Positions 1 through 9,426 of a stretch of DNA of 64,000 nt are shown here, piece by piece. The DNA lies in NCBI GenBank assembly GCA_039519185.1, contig CM076849.1:66508834-66572833 (forward strand), read 5' to 3'. The stretch is from Astragalus membranaceus. Lineage: Eukaryota > Streptophyta > Magnoliopsida > Fabales > Fabaceae. The first letter of the stretch is position 1; every line of letters starts with the position of its first letter. The translations under genes and the position numbers were made by a program. The notes beneath the pieces are model-generated. The model searched no databases and was not told the DNA's origin. It saw only the letters and a program-made list of their open reading frames with translations.

Positions 1-225
1 TCTCACAATTATCTCAATGGAGATGATTTCGAGCAAAATATGGGGGTGAGGGACAACACTTCATCCTTTTCCATCAACAACACACAAGAACAACATGCAA
101 TATACAACATCTCTAATTTCAGCATTTCCAAACCAACAATTTTAACATAGCTATTAATTATCCTATTTCAGTTTCAACAGACAACAAAATAGTCATTTCT
201 AATCCTAGGGTTCATCAAAACATCA

Positions 226-270
226 ACCTAAACCTAAACCTAAACATAAACATAAACTTAAACCTAAACT
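226..270. repeat. Short (CCTAAA)n-like hexamer run
   Basis: About seven degenerate copies of a six-base unit (CCTAAA/CATAAA/CTTAAA) lie in the AT-rich part of the CACTA element. The period is six, not the seven of plant telomere repeats. Confidence 0.6.
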
Positions 271-515
271 GAAATCATCAACCTAATTCATCATCTGAAA
301 AACAAAATCTAAATTGAAATCTAAATTAATACCTAATTCATCATCAACTGAAAAAAGAAAAAACGAAAAAAAGACTAAAAGAATAAATAAATTAGAGAAA
401 CAACCTTTAAGGGTGAGAGAAGAAGATGAAGGCAGTGGTTCGATGGCAGTCCGGTGACAGACCTGGCCAATCCGGTGCGGTGGTGAGAGAGGGCAGTGGG
501 CGGTGGTTGAGGAGC

Positions 516-553
516 GAGAGGGAGAGGGAGAGGGAGAGGGAGAGAGAGACAAA
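516..553. repeat. (GGGAGA)n purine-rich simple repeat
   Basis: A purine-rich simple repeat; on the minus strand it is a CT-rich tract inside the presumed leader of the CACTA element. Low complexity; no function assigned. Confidence 0.7.
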
Positions 554-751
554 GACAGAGGGTGGAGACAGAGAGAGACGGTAACATCATGGGGATGGTG
601 GTGGCGGTAGAGTGGGAGAGTGAGAGAGAAGAGAGTGAGGGATAAGAGAAAAGAGTGAAATGAGAGGGGTTCTGTTGCGAAGTTGAGTTTAAGTGAAAGT
701 TACCTACGGGCAAAGGCCATCGTTAATAAAGCGACACCAAAATTCACTTTA

Positions 752-943
752 TTACTGATGGATTTGCCTGTCGGTAACTAAAATGGTCATAAGTTTTGAA
801 TACTAACAGGCATATCCGTCAGAAACGCAGTCAATGTTGACTTCATATTCCCTCTTTTATTTCTAATTTCCCTCGCTCATTACTGACAGTCGGATCTGTC
901 GGTAACGAGCCTTTTTACTGACGGTGTCGTGGTCTGTTGGTAA
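752..943. repeat. CACTA subterminal hairpin repeats
   Basis: Short inverted motifs recur at about 752-778, 880-906 and 915-943. The clearest (880-906) pairs TTAC with GTAA and GACAG with CTGTC. The one at 915-943 pairs GACGG with CTGTT through G-T wobbles. Subterminal repeats close to the terminus are normal in CACTA elements, where they serve as transposase binding sites. Confidence 0.6.
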
Positions 944-976
944 TAGGACATTAATATCTAGCTGATTCTTGTAGTG

Positions 977-1335
977 TTTGCTGAATAAAGGAGTTAAATT
1001 CATCCTTATCCCCTAGTCTACTTCCAGCGCTAACACCCTTCCTTTCACTACTTGTACAGACTTCATTGAACTCCACTATAATATACCAATTCCATGGATC
1101 TGAATTATTCTTGAGTTCTGACAAGTTTTCCCGCAATTACCTTTTGCCTTATACGCCACAGTTAGAGTAAACGTTAACCACATACACCAGTTCTTGATTC
1201 CACGCCCCATAGACACAATGGCATGCACTATTTGAAGTGAGAGATCGCACCTCTAAGAGCTCTTTCTTCCACACCGACAGGATGCCCCCTGAAAGTCCTT
1301 GTGACGGCATCGCTAACCAGTCACAATCAACCCCC
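977..1335 (-). pseudogene. L1-type LINE endonuclease (APE domain) fragment
   Basis: On the minus strand from about 1325 one frame reads DCDWLAMPSQGLSGGILSVW, then VVNVYSNC, then NWYIIVEFNEV, and ends DEFNSFIQQT. This matches the order of plant L1 LINE endonuclease motifs, where the family has ..SGGLLLVW, ..LVNVYAP, ..VVGDFN and ..EDFNSFI. The catalytic GDFN motif is changed to VEFN and there are two in-frame stops near 1148 and 1139, so it is dead. The fragment is cut at one side by the CACTA terminus at 976 and at the other by the element starting at 1336. The identification rests on motif order recalled from the family, not on an alignment. Confidence 0.65.
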
Positions 1336-1634
1336 CACTAGTGCAAAAACAAGAAAAGAATTGGTGATTTTAAGTCGGACTCCCAAATATCTGACTTAAA
1401 ATGTGGAGGCGGTGGCAATTTTGTAATAAACACGCAAAAAAACTCTGGCGCTCACCCTTTTAAGTCGGGCGATTCTTACGTCCGACTTTAAATGTGTAAT
1501 CTATTTTTTGTAAACAGCACACAAACTCTCGCGCGAGCATTAATTCTAATTACTGAACCCTAAAAACAAAACACACCCAAAAACACGTTATTGGATCCAC
1601 CCTGTTAACAGTACACAAACTCTTTGCCGTCTTT

Positions 1635-1735
1635 CTCCTCTTTGCCGTCGTCTTCCTCCATCACTCTCTCCTCTTTGCCGTCGTCTTCCTCCATCGCTCC
1701 CTCCTCTTTGCCGTCATCTTCCTCCACGCTCTCTT
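1635..1735. repeat. 33-bp tandem repeat, three units
   Basis: The unit begins CTCCTCTTTGCCGTC and restarts at 1635, 1668 and 1701 with a few substitutions. It lies in the CT-rich part of the CACTA-like element. Confidence 0.8.
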
Positions 1736-1814
1736 CCTCTCACCGTCAACTTCATTGGTTGGCTTTCTTCTGATTTTTCTGAAAGGTAAACAACAACTCC
1801 TTTCTGACTCTGAG

Positions 1815-1868
1815 TTTTGTGAAATTTGTTTTGTGAAATTTGTTTTCTGAAATTTGTTTTGTGAAATC
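1815..1868. repeat. 17-bp tandem repeat (GTGAAATTTGTTTT type)
   Basis: Three to four copies of a GTGAAATTTGTTTT-type unit, with C/G variants, lie just before the array boundary. Confidence 0.7.
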
Positions 1869-2318
1869 AGAAGTACGCACCTTGCAATCGTTCTTCGCCA
1901 TCGTACTTCTCTCTCCTTACGACCATCGTGCCTCTACTACCCGCTGGTTAGCGACACTCTTGTTGCGCCCGAAAAAGTCCCCGAGGGAGAACCTTCCTCG
2001 TTCACAACTTTTCCTAAGACAATGAAGCCGCCACCAATATTTATTAAGGAAAATATTAGTAAAACCTTTTTTGGAAAGCGATTGGTCTTGCGAAACTAGA
2101 GAATAGGGTTCGGGGGTCGGTTACGCGCAGGGAAGGTGTTAGCACCCCACCCGTCCTCTCTACTGAGAGGGAACCTTTAATTAAATGTGTGGTTTTAGTG
2201 TGTTGACTTGAAAATACTTAATTTTGCCTCTCTACTTCGTATTGAAAAAAATCTTAATGAAAATCCTAATTTATTATGAAAAAGGGGGAAAAATGGTTTT
2301 TTAGAAAAAAGTGCTTGA

Positions 2319-2377
2319 CGGGACATGGCCCGCTCCTACGTATCTCCCGGTGCGATGGAGAACTCAAAGCTACGTAG
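2319..2377. repeat. CTACGTA hairpin, copy 1
   Basis: CGGG (2319-2322) can pair with CCCG (2329-2332). CTACGTA (2336-2342) pairs with TACGTAG (2371-2377), enclosing TCTCC/GGAGA. The same layout with different bases recurs at 2874-2925 and 10073-10129. Confidence 0.7.
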
Positions 2378-2457
2378 TTCTTCTTTGTCTTTTTGAAAAG
2401 TTTTTGTTTTTTTATCTTTTTTAGTGAGTTTTCGAAATAGGACGAGCATTTAGTGAA

Positions 2458-3211
2458 TGATTAAACTAACCAAGGTTAGGGGTAATCACCGCTAAGTACT
2501 CTTGAAAATGAGAGTCACTACCGCCAGTCAGACGAACAAAGGTTCTGATTGACTATTAGTAGCGACTCGTTTTTATTTGTTCTTTTGAAAGGGGTTTTCG
2601 AAAGAGATTGATTGGCGCGAATGATCAAGCTAACAAAGGTTATGAGTGATCATCGCTTGTTGTTCTTTTGGGAAAAAGTCATCGCCACCAATGGCTAGAC
2701 GAACAAAGGTTCTGATTAGCCACTAGCGACGATGGGTCGAAAATGTTTTCAGAAAGGAAAAGGTTTTCGTCCTGAAAATGATATTGGTTTGCAAAAGTGA
2801 TTCTTTTTTGTTATGAGAATAAATCTTTTCTTTTTGTTATGCAAATGCTAAACTTTTTATGATTGCGCTTGACGAGAACGTGACTCGCTCCTACGTATCC
2901 CAAATGGGAATCAAAGCAACGTAGTTCTAACGAGCCTTAAAAATGAAAATATTTTTGATGAGGTTTTAGAAAATGAAAGCTTTCATGATGATCAAACTAA
3001 CAAAGGTTATGATGGACCACCGCTAATAACTTGCTTTTGATTCTTTGATACCTAGACAAATGCTTTTTGAAATTGGACGCGTTCATGATAATCAAACCAA
3101 CAAAGGTTGTGATGGATTATCACTAGTAGCTTGCTTTATGCTTACGAAAATTCTTTTGAAATTGAGGCTTTCATGGCAATCAAACCAATCAAAGGTTGTG
3201 ATGGATTGCCA
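2458..3211. repeat. Seven AAAG-loop hairpins with covarying stems, LTR 1
   Basis: Hairpins lie at 2458-2488, 2512-2568, 2617-2656, 2680-2734, 2989-3019, 3086-3122 and 3174-3211. Most share an inner four-base stem closing an AAAG loop (GAAC/GTTC, TAAC/GTTA or CAAC/GTTG); the first has loop AA and the last a one-base bulge. A short asymmetric internal loop follows, then an outer stem whose sequence differs in each: TGATTA/TAATCA, AGTCA/TGACT, ATGATCA/TGATCAT, TGGCTA/TAGCCA, TGATAATC/GATTATCA, TGGCAATC/GATTGCCA. The fifth (2989) has a weaker outer stem. All LTR copies carry the set. Confidence 0.8.
2874..2925. repeat. CTACGTA hairpin, copy 2
   Basis: CGAG (2874-2877) pairs with CTCG (2885-2888), replacing the CGGG/CCCG of copy 1. 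CTACG (2892-2896) pairs with CGTAG (2921-2925), enclosing CCC/GGG. Confidence 0.7.
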
Positions 3212-4208
3212 CTAGTAACCGTTTTTGTGCCAGGTCGTTTAGAAATGAAAACAATGAATGCGAGAAAGAATTGGTGGATTCAAGCATAACACAATCAGTG
3301 GAATCAAATCATTAAGCAACAATATTTGAATTCGCCAACAGAAATCAAGTCTAAACTACACATAGTAGATCACAACGCATAGATAGGCAAGGAGGGAACT
3401 TGAATTGGGCATCAAGCAAAAATACAAAAGTAGGCAAGATTGAACCTAAATGCACATCTAGTGAAAGATGCCAGGCGAGAACCATACTCAAATATTTCTA
3501 CAAAACGCAAGGGGAATCTAAATGCACATCTAGTGGAAGATGCAATGTAAGGAATGGACCTATCTAAGTATTGATGATATTCTATATGAGAGTAGACGAT
3601 GACGCTGTAAGCTCAAGCAAAAAAGTTGCCTCAATCATGATCATTGGCCAGCATAGGCAAGCAAATTATTTAGCGACCAAAGTATCAAAGAATGTTGAAT
3701 CACTTTGGTCAATCCTCACACTTAAGATTAAGTGCACAAGTGCACAAGTGTGAATCACATTGCCAATCATCATATAAACTAAAAGGGTTGAATCATCTGA
3801 GACCATCTTCACCACTCAGAACATGATGCACTAGGCATAAGTGGGAATCATGTGGTTCATCATCAACAATGACACTATAACTAAGTTAAATCACATAGGG
3901 AAATTTTGGCATGGATCACAATGATTAAATATTAACAAATATAAAGACAGAAATACCTCTGATGAAGGCAGATACTACCACTTGAAGAACGCAACTCCAA
4001 CTAACTCTTGTAGAAGATCAGCTCAGACGGACCAACGGAACGAATAGAGCGAAAAAAATAAAGCGTAGAAGAGTTTTTCTAAAATGTGAGAGATTTCGAG
4101 AAAAATGGGTTTTTTCTCTGATCTCGTGAAAATCTGTGTCTGAGAAGCAGAGAGGAGTTGTGAAATTGTGGTGAAAATGTGTGTGTTTGAAATGAAAAAA
4201 GAGGTGCC

Positions 4209-4216
4209 TATTTATA
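4209..4216 (-). promoter_or_regulatory. LTR 1 TATA box
   Basis: TATAAATA on the minus strand, inside CCTATAAATAGG. It is followed by a C/A-rich leader (CAAACACACACATTTTC), so transcription would start about 30 bases downstream near 4180. It sits about 720 bp from the LTR start and directly downstream of the AATCGATT palindromes. Confidence 0.75.
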
Positions 4217-4249
4217 GGAAATTAGATTTGATCTATTTTAGGAAATAGG

Positions 4250-4596
4250 CTAATCGATTATGTTGAAAAACACTTGGGAGATGTAATCGATTATTGGCTC
4301 ATTGAGTTTTGAGTAGATAATCGATTATATGGCATATATAATCGATTAGGTACTCACCATATTTAGTGAAAACTTTCCATTTATGCTCAATCGGTTATGG
4401 ACCTTAGTGAAAACATGGGATAATCGATTATGCTCCTGAATTGTTTCAGAGTAGATAATCGATTATCCCCTTTGATTTTCAGAGTAGATAATCGATTATC
4501 CCCTTGATTTTCAGGTAGATAATCGATCATCCCCTTGATTTTCAGAGTAGATAATCGATTATTTACTTGAAGGAAGGATATGAATAATCGATTATG
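4250..4596. promoter_or_regulatory. U3 array of AATCGATT palindromes, LTR 1
   Basis: About eleven copies of the palindrome ATAATCGATTAT or close variants occur in roughly 345 bp, immediately upstream of the TATA box on the element's sense strand. Part of the block (about 4435-4560) is a tandem repeat of 29-32 bp, each unit holding one palindrome. Two sites are mutated in this LTR (about 4389 and 4525) but intact in some others. Equivalent blocks lie in LTRs 2-5. Arrangement suggests a multi-site protein-binding enhancer; the binding factor is unknown. Confidence 0.65.
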
Positions 4597-4935
4597 TGCC
4601 TTCCTAAAAACATGGGTAACTTCCTTATTCATCAAGAATACATTATATGCATGATAAAATCAATTTTATACTTTCTAAAAAAATTATTTTCATGCATGAG
4701 GCTTATTGAAAAATATTTCCATGCAAAATTATTTTTATAGACCCTTTTGTGAGAAATGACCAAAATGCCCTTTTTGACCCTAAAAACCCTAATTTCCCAA
4801 AAAAGTGCATTCTAACCCTAAAAATGATTTTAAAAACTTTGGAATGGTTTCTAGGACCCAAAATGCAATGCATAATTTATTTTTGTGTGGAAAATTAGGG
4901 TTTGGACCTAAGCCGGACAAAATTGGGGTATGACA

Positions 4936-4948
4936 GCTGCCCCTCTTT
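4936..4948 (-). other. Polypurine tract, unit A
   Basis: AAAGAGGGGCAGC on the minus strand directly abuts the LTR start TGTCATACCCC, the position required for plus-strand priming. Confidence 0.85.
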
Positions 4949-5105
4949 ATTTGGATTTTACCAAGAAATATGAATTGCGCGAGACATATTTCGAAGGTAA
5001 AATAGAAATAAAGAATTCAGAAATTATACCAATTTTGTCCATTTGGAGAAATCCGAATTTTTTTTTTTGTGGAAAGATAGACACTTTCGTGTTGATGCGA
5101 AAACA

Positions 5106-5512
5106 GTAAATGAACACTGACGTGTAGACAGAAAAGGTAAAATGGGCACTTGGCGTGCAGAAAGAAAAGTAAAATGGGCACTTGGCGTGCAGACAGAAAA
5201 GTAAAATGGGCACTTGGCGTGCAGACAGAAAAGTAAAATGGGCACTTGCGTGCGGACCGAAAGGTAAAATGTGCACTTGCCGTGCAGACAGAAAAGTAAA
5301 TGGGCACTTGGCGTGCAAACCGAAAAGTAAATGGGCACTTGGCGTGCAAACAGAAGAGTAAAATGGGCACTTGGCGTGGAAACAGAAGAGTAAAATGGGC
5401 ACTTGGCGTGCAAACAGAAAAGTAAAATGGGCACTTGGCATGCAGACAGAAAAGTAAAATGGGCACTTGGCGTGCAGACAGAAAAGTAAAATAGGCACTT
5501 GGCGTGTAGAAA
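5106..5512. repeat. 32-bp tandem repeat beside the PPT, unit A
   Basis: About thirteen units of a 32-bp repeat with core ATGGGCACTTGGCGTGCAG and small variants. The consensus has no stop in any minus-strand frame, so it creates long overlapping open frames with a 32-residue protein period. A tandem-repeat zone between the coding region and the PPT is known for Ogre/Tat elements and can seed satellites. Confidence 0.9.
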
Positions 5513-8500
5513 GCGGTAAATTGCCCAGGCTGCCTAAAACCTATAATCCTTAAACGAACTCTTGACGAATCCGAGTTTGCACGTGGCTTTGAGGAGCACG
5601 CTCTTCCTGTTGGCCTTTTCGAGCGACCGGGGGGATCGTTATCAGCTCCGGAACTGATATACAGATCAATGCACGGCGTCCACTGTATCTTAGGCTTGAT
5701 ACAACTATTCCGTTGAACCTCACATGGGGCTGCGGTCCATCGCGTTGCTCGTACACGATGTGAGACCTGGGCAGAAGGGAGCGATGATCTCTGTGCTCCG
5801 ATCCGCAATGCGCGCTTGAGCGCTCTCTCTTCTTTTCTCTCTTTCTTTTCTATTTCTCTCTTTTCTTTTTTTCTTTCTGAACTCCCAACTTGGGGGAACA
5901 TTTTCTGGAATCTGGGGACGAGGGCTAACACCGAAGTGCTCATCCTCTCTCTGTAGCTGAAAATGAACAAATGCAACGTAAATGCCATGATTGTTGTTTT
6001 CTTTTTATTATGATGAATGATGAGTTTCTTATTTCCTTTGTCTATGTCGGATGAATGCATGATCTTCTACTGCTCCTATATGCTTGATGAATGCAATGCA
6101 TGATTTTCTTTTTCTTTTGCTTATGTCTGATGAATGCATGATTTTATGCTTGGTGAATGTAATGCCTGACTTTATTTGTTCTTTTGCTTTTCTCCTCTTC
6201 TTTTCTTTTGCTCTTTTAAGAATCATGGGTATGCGAATGCAAAGCTTTGGTATTTGATGACATGGAATGCTCATGTATTTTAATGACATGCAAAGGAAAA
6301 CTCTTTTTTTTTTTATTCATGAAATGGGGATATTGCTGTAAAACGATGAATGACATGAAATGATGAATGACATGGGATGTTCTAGCTTTCTTTTCTTCTA
6401 TGAGATGCAAGTATGATGTGATGCAACTGTATTGCTTTGATGTTTGAATGCAAATGTATGCGGTGATTGATGCTTTGATGAATGAAATGCTCCTGTTCTA
6501 ACTTCTGTTTGTTTCTTTTTGCTTCTTCTATGAAATGCAAACATTAATATGATGCAATGCTCTGATGTTTGATGCAATGATTCTTGTTATTTTTTCTTTT
6601 ATGGAAATGCTAATGTTAATATGATGCATATGCGCTGTTTTAATGTTTGATGATTGAATGACAAAGGAATGCTTTGTGAAATGATGAATGGCATGGAATG
6701 CTTTTGTCTTTTCTTTATTTTCTTTTTGCTTTCTTTGCTTTTTCTGTGAAATATCTGATGCAAAATGTAATGCTCTAGTGATGAATGACATGCAATGATT
6801 TTGTTCTTCTTTTTTTATGAAGTGCGAACATTAATATGATGCCAATGCAATGAAAAGATTTCTGCTTTTTCTGTGCAACTGACGTGGAACGTTTTTTTTC
6901 TTTTTGCTATGTGATGAATGCACAAAATGTTAAGATGCAAATGTAATGCTTTGATGCACATGCTATAATGCCTAGATGCATGAGGTAAACATTTTTGTGA
7001 TGATGAGATGCGAGACTTTGAATGCAAGGACTTGAGATGATTATTGACCATTCTGTTGAAAAATTGAATTTGATTCAAACTCTGGTGTTCTCAAGGTTTT
7101 TATTTACAAATAACCTCACTTGTTTTCTCTTTCTTTCCATGATGACTGAATTTTAGATATCACGTAAACAACCTGTGCTCTCTCTTTTGAAGCATTGTCT
7201 AGTAAGCATGCATAGGAGTGCAAATGTGAATGAATGAGTCAGTTAACTTGGAATTGGTTTAGGGCATGGACATTTATGGCAAGTGAAGGAATGACAGACA
7301 TGGTTATTGCCGAAGCTTATGAGGGACCGAGAGATACAAGATTGCCCCAATTCAGGTCTTTGACGTGTGAATAACTTGCCCCTGTCTAGTGGTGACAACA
7401 ACTAGGGGTGTAGAAGATGATGAATTGGGAACGCTTCGGCTCTTGGGATGAAAGCTGGAATGAAAGGGGTTTTGCTTCAACCCACAGAATTTGATGTTGC
7501 CCCAGTCATAACAAGGACAAAGCTGCCCCAATCATAATGACAAGGTCTTGTTTAGGATAGTGAGTTGGGAGATTGCTCCGGTGAGGTTTTTATGGGAATG
7601 AATGAGGTGAAGGAATGGGAATGCACTTGCCCCACTTTGGAATGACATTGACAACTGGAGTGACATGGGATGGGCATTGAACAGACTTTCCCAAGACTAG
7701 GGTGTGTGGGTGGTGAAGAGAATGCCCCGACTTTTGGGTCTGAGTGGTATTCTCAGTGCAAATCTTTGGTTCTCTACTGATGTCTTGACTTTTGGTGCGA
7801 AAGAATCCTTATATGGTGATCACTGCATCTTGAATGTGATTTGGAGTGCAAGTCCCTCTTTTTTTATTTTGTCAGCTTTCTTTTTTCTGACTGTTCGTTT
7901 TTGTTTCCTCAGTTCTCTTTTTTCTGAGGGTTTATTCTTTCTTGATCAACTTTCTTTTTTCTGATCGTTTGTTTTTCTTTTGAGCAAACACGTTGTACAT
8001 AGATAAGCTTGTTCGTCCTAAGATTAGAATTTGAGTGAACAAAAGCAACCGGTCATTGATCGGAATGGACTTTTCGGGATTGTGGTGTTTTGTGGAGGAA
8101 GGAGGGTTAGGCTTAATGAAGTGTTTGAGGCTAATGGGAGGATGAGTTTTGTTCGGCGTTGATTGACGGTTAATGGTCTATGAGGAAGATGGTTATTGGG
8201 CTTGTTTGGGCTCTGTTAAAGCAAATTCGTGTCTCATGGTAGAATGACTAAGGGGTTTGATGTTGAGGCCAAAGGAAGTGTTTGAAGGTTTATGGAATCA
8301 GGTGTTGGAATGATGAAGTGTTTGAAGGTTTATTTAGACAAGGATCTCTTGTGTTTTGTGGTAACATGTACCAGCTCACCACTCACATTTCTTTTGTATT
8401 TTATTTTGTTTTGGGATTTTCATTTTTGAATCCCCTTTTTTTTTATTTTCTCTTTTTCCTTTTTTTTTATGATTCTTTTCCTTCTTCGACTCGGGTGAGC

Positions 8501-8753
8501 TGATAAAAAGTGATGCACTGTTTTTTTTTTATTTGGGGTGATCCTTGTCTAGGGTGATTTTTGGATTTTGGTTTTTCTTGGCTCAAGGTGGGTAGGAAAG
8601 GGACTTTCTGGGATTTTGGGGTTTTTTAGGAGATGGCCAAACTTCATTGCAAATCCCGATTGCTTATTTCTATAAGACTTAACTTTAGAACAATAATTTA
8701 TCTATCTTCATGTGTTTGCTCTTTTTTCCTTTTTTTGTGCCCTAATTTTTGCT

Positions 8754-8831
8754 TGGACCGCTCTTTGCGAGTTTTCAGTCCACCGGGCGCTCCTTTTTGC
8801 CTAGGCCGCCCTTTACGGGTTTTCGACCTAG
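8754..8831. repeat. Pair of covarying hairpins, unit A
   Basis: The first (8754-8782) pairs TGGAC with GTCCA around CTC-TTTGC-GAG. The second (8801-8831) pairs CTAGG with CCTAG around CCC-TTTAC-GGG. Spacing and loops match while most stem bases differ. Confidence 0.7.
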
Positions 8832-9426
8832 CGAGCTTGTTTTCTTGTTTATTATATTATTATTATTATTATTTTTTGAGAGACTTACACTGAAGGAATA
8901 TGATATTAATCAAGGGGAATTAATGATCACAGGCTTGCCCTAGCATTGAGGACTTGAACCAAAAGTCAAATATGCACTGATGGGGAGAATATGCACTTTA
9001 TGGGTGGACGGGGCGGGACTAGACTTGGATGGGAAACTGTGGTAAGGGAGGAAAACCAACGGACTCAAACAAGAGAATGTACTCATAGCATGCACGCTCA
9101 TTAGAAGAATGCTTCACAGAGAGTTAACATCAGTTAAAAATTTGTTTTTTCTTTGATACATTATTTTAGTCTTTTGTCATGGAATGGATGGGATGCAGTG
9201 CTTTTGAAAAACTGAGTGCCTTGGAACACCTTGAGTTTGCAATCAAGTAAGGATAAACTTTTTCAAAAAGGATGATTGTTTCGCAAGAACGCCTCGCTTC
9301 TCATCACAACTCTTATTTTATGCAATGAATGAATGAACAAATTATGATATGCAAGTATGATGCAAATGCGTGGAGAATGACCACTCGAAGAGCGTGGCTT
9401 ATTCTAAATAACTTTGTTATTTTTAA

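Larger units (their letters stand above)
1..976 (-). mobile_element. CACTA (En/Spm-like) DNA transposon, terminal part
   Basis: Read on the minus strand, the segment starts at 976 with CACTACAAGAATC, the typical terminus of plant CACTA elements. The next 230 bases hold repeated GACAG/CTGTC-type subterminal motifs (about 752-943). Beyond them lie a CT-rich leader-like stretch (about 500-690) and AT-rich sequence. The other terminus is outside the window, so the 3-bp target duplication cannot be checked. No transposase domain is recognisable; the short reading frames in the CT-rich part are low complexity. The element interrupts the LINE fragment at 977-1335. Confidence 0.7.
1336..1960 (+). mobile_element. 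Second CACTA-like element, left end, truncated by the retrotransposon array
   Basis: Starts with CACTAGTGCAAAAAC, a CACTA-type terminus. Just inside are inverted motifs TTTTAAGTC (1368-1376) and GACTTAAAA (1393-1401), and a related AAGTCGG/CCGACTT pair at about 1460-1490, as expected for subterminal repeats. The rest is CT-rich sequence and a few short tandem repeats with no recognised coding capacity. The retrotransposon array begins at 1961, so the partner terminus is not in view. Presence of a terminus is likely; family assignment is tentative. Confidence 0.55.
1961..4935 (-). repeat. LTR 1 of the array (2975 bp)
   Basis: On the minus strand it runs TGTCATACCCC (4935) to GCGCAACA (1961). 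U3 is about 720 bp to the TATA box at 4209-4216 and contains the AATCGATT palindromes (4250-4596). The long R/U5 part carries seven AAAG-loop hairpins (2458-3211), two CTACGTA hairpins (2319-2377, 2874-2925) and, near the 3' end, a conserved-looking block with GGTG-TTAG-CACC (2135-2146) and CCTCTC-TACT-GAGAGG (2155-2170). The short open frames in it are small and unlike known proteins. Confidence 0.9.

Noticed and set aside
226..270. Telomere-like CCTAAA repeats
   Set aside because: The unit is six bases and degenerate; plant telomeres use the seven-base CCCTAAA. It lies inside a transposon.
5106..5512. CRISPR-like array
   Set aside because: Units are contiguous without unique spacers, and the context is a plant retrotransposon.
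5017..6060. Long minus-strand ORF (347-370 residues in several units)
   Set aside because: Mostly translation of the 32-bp repeat and polypurine sequence, all frames are open in the repeat, and the frame breaks in unit D. No known domain.
7704..7964. Small plus-strand ORF repeated in each internal (about 86 residues)
   Set aside because: Antisense to the element, T-run dependent (shortened in unit B), hydrophobic only because of poly-T sequence.
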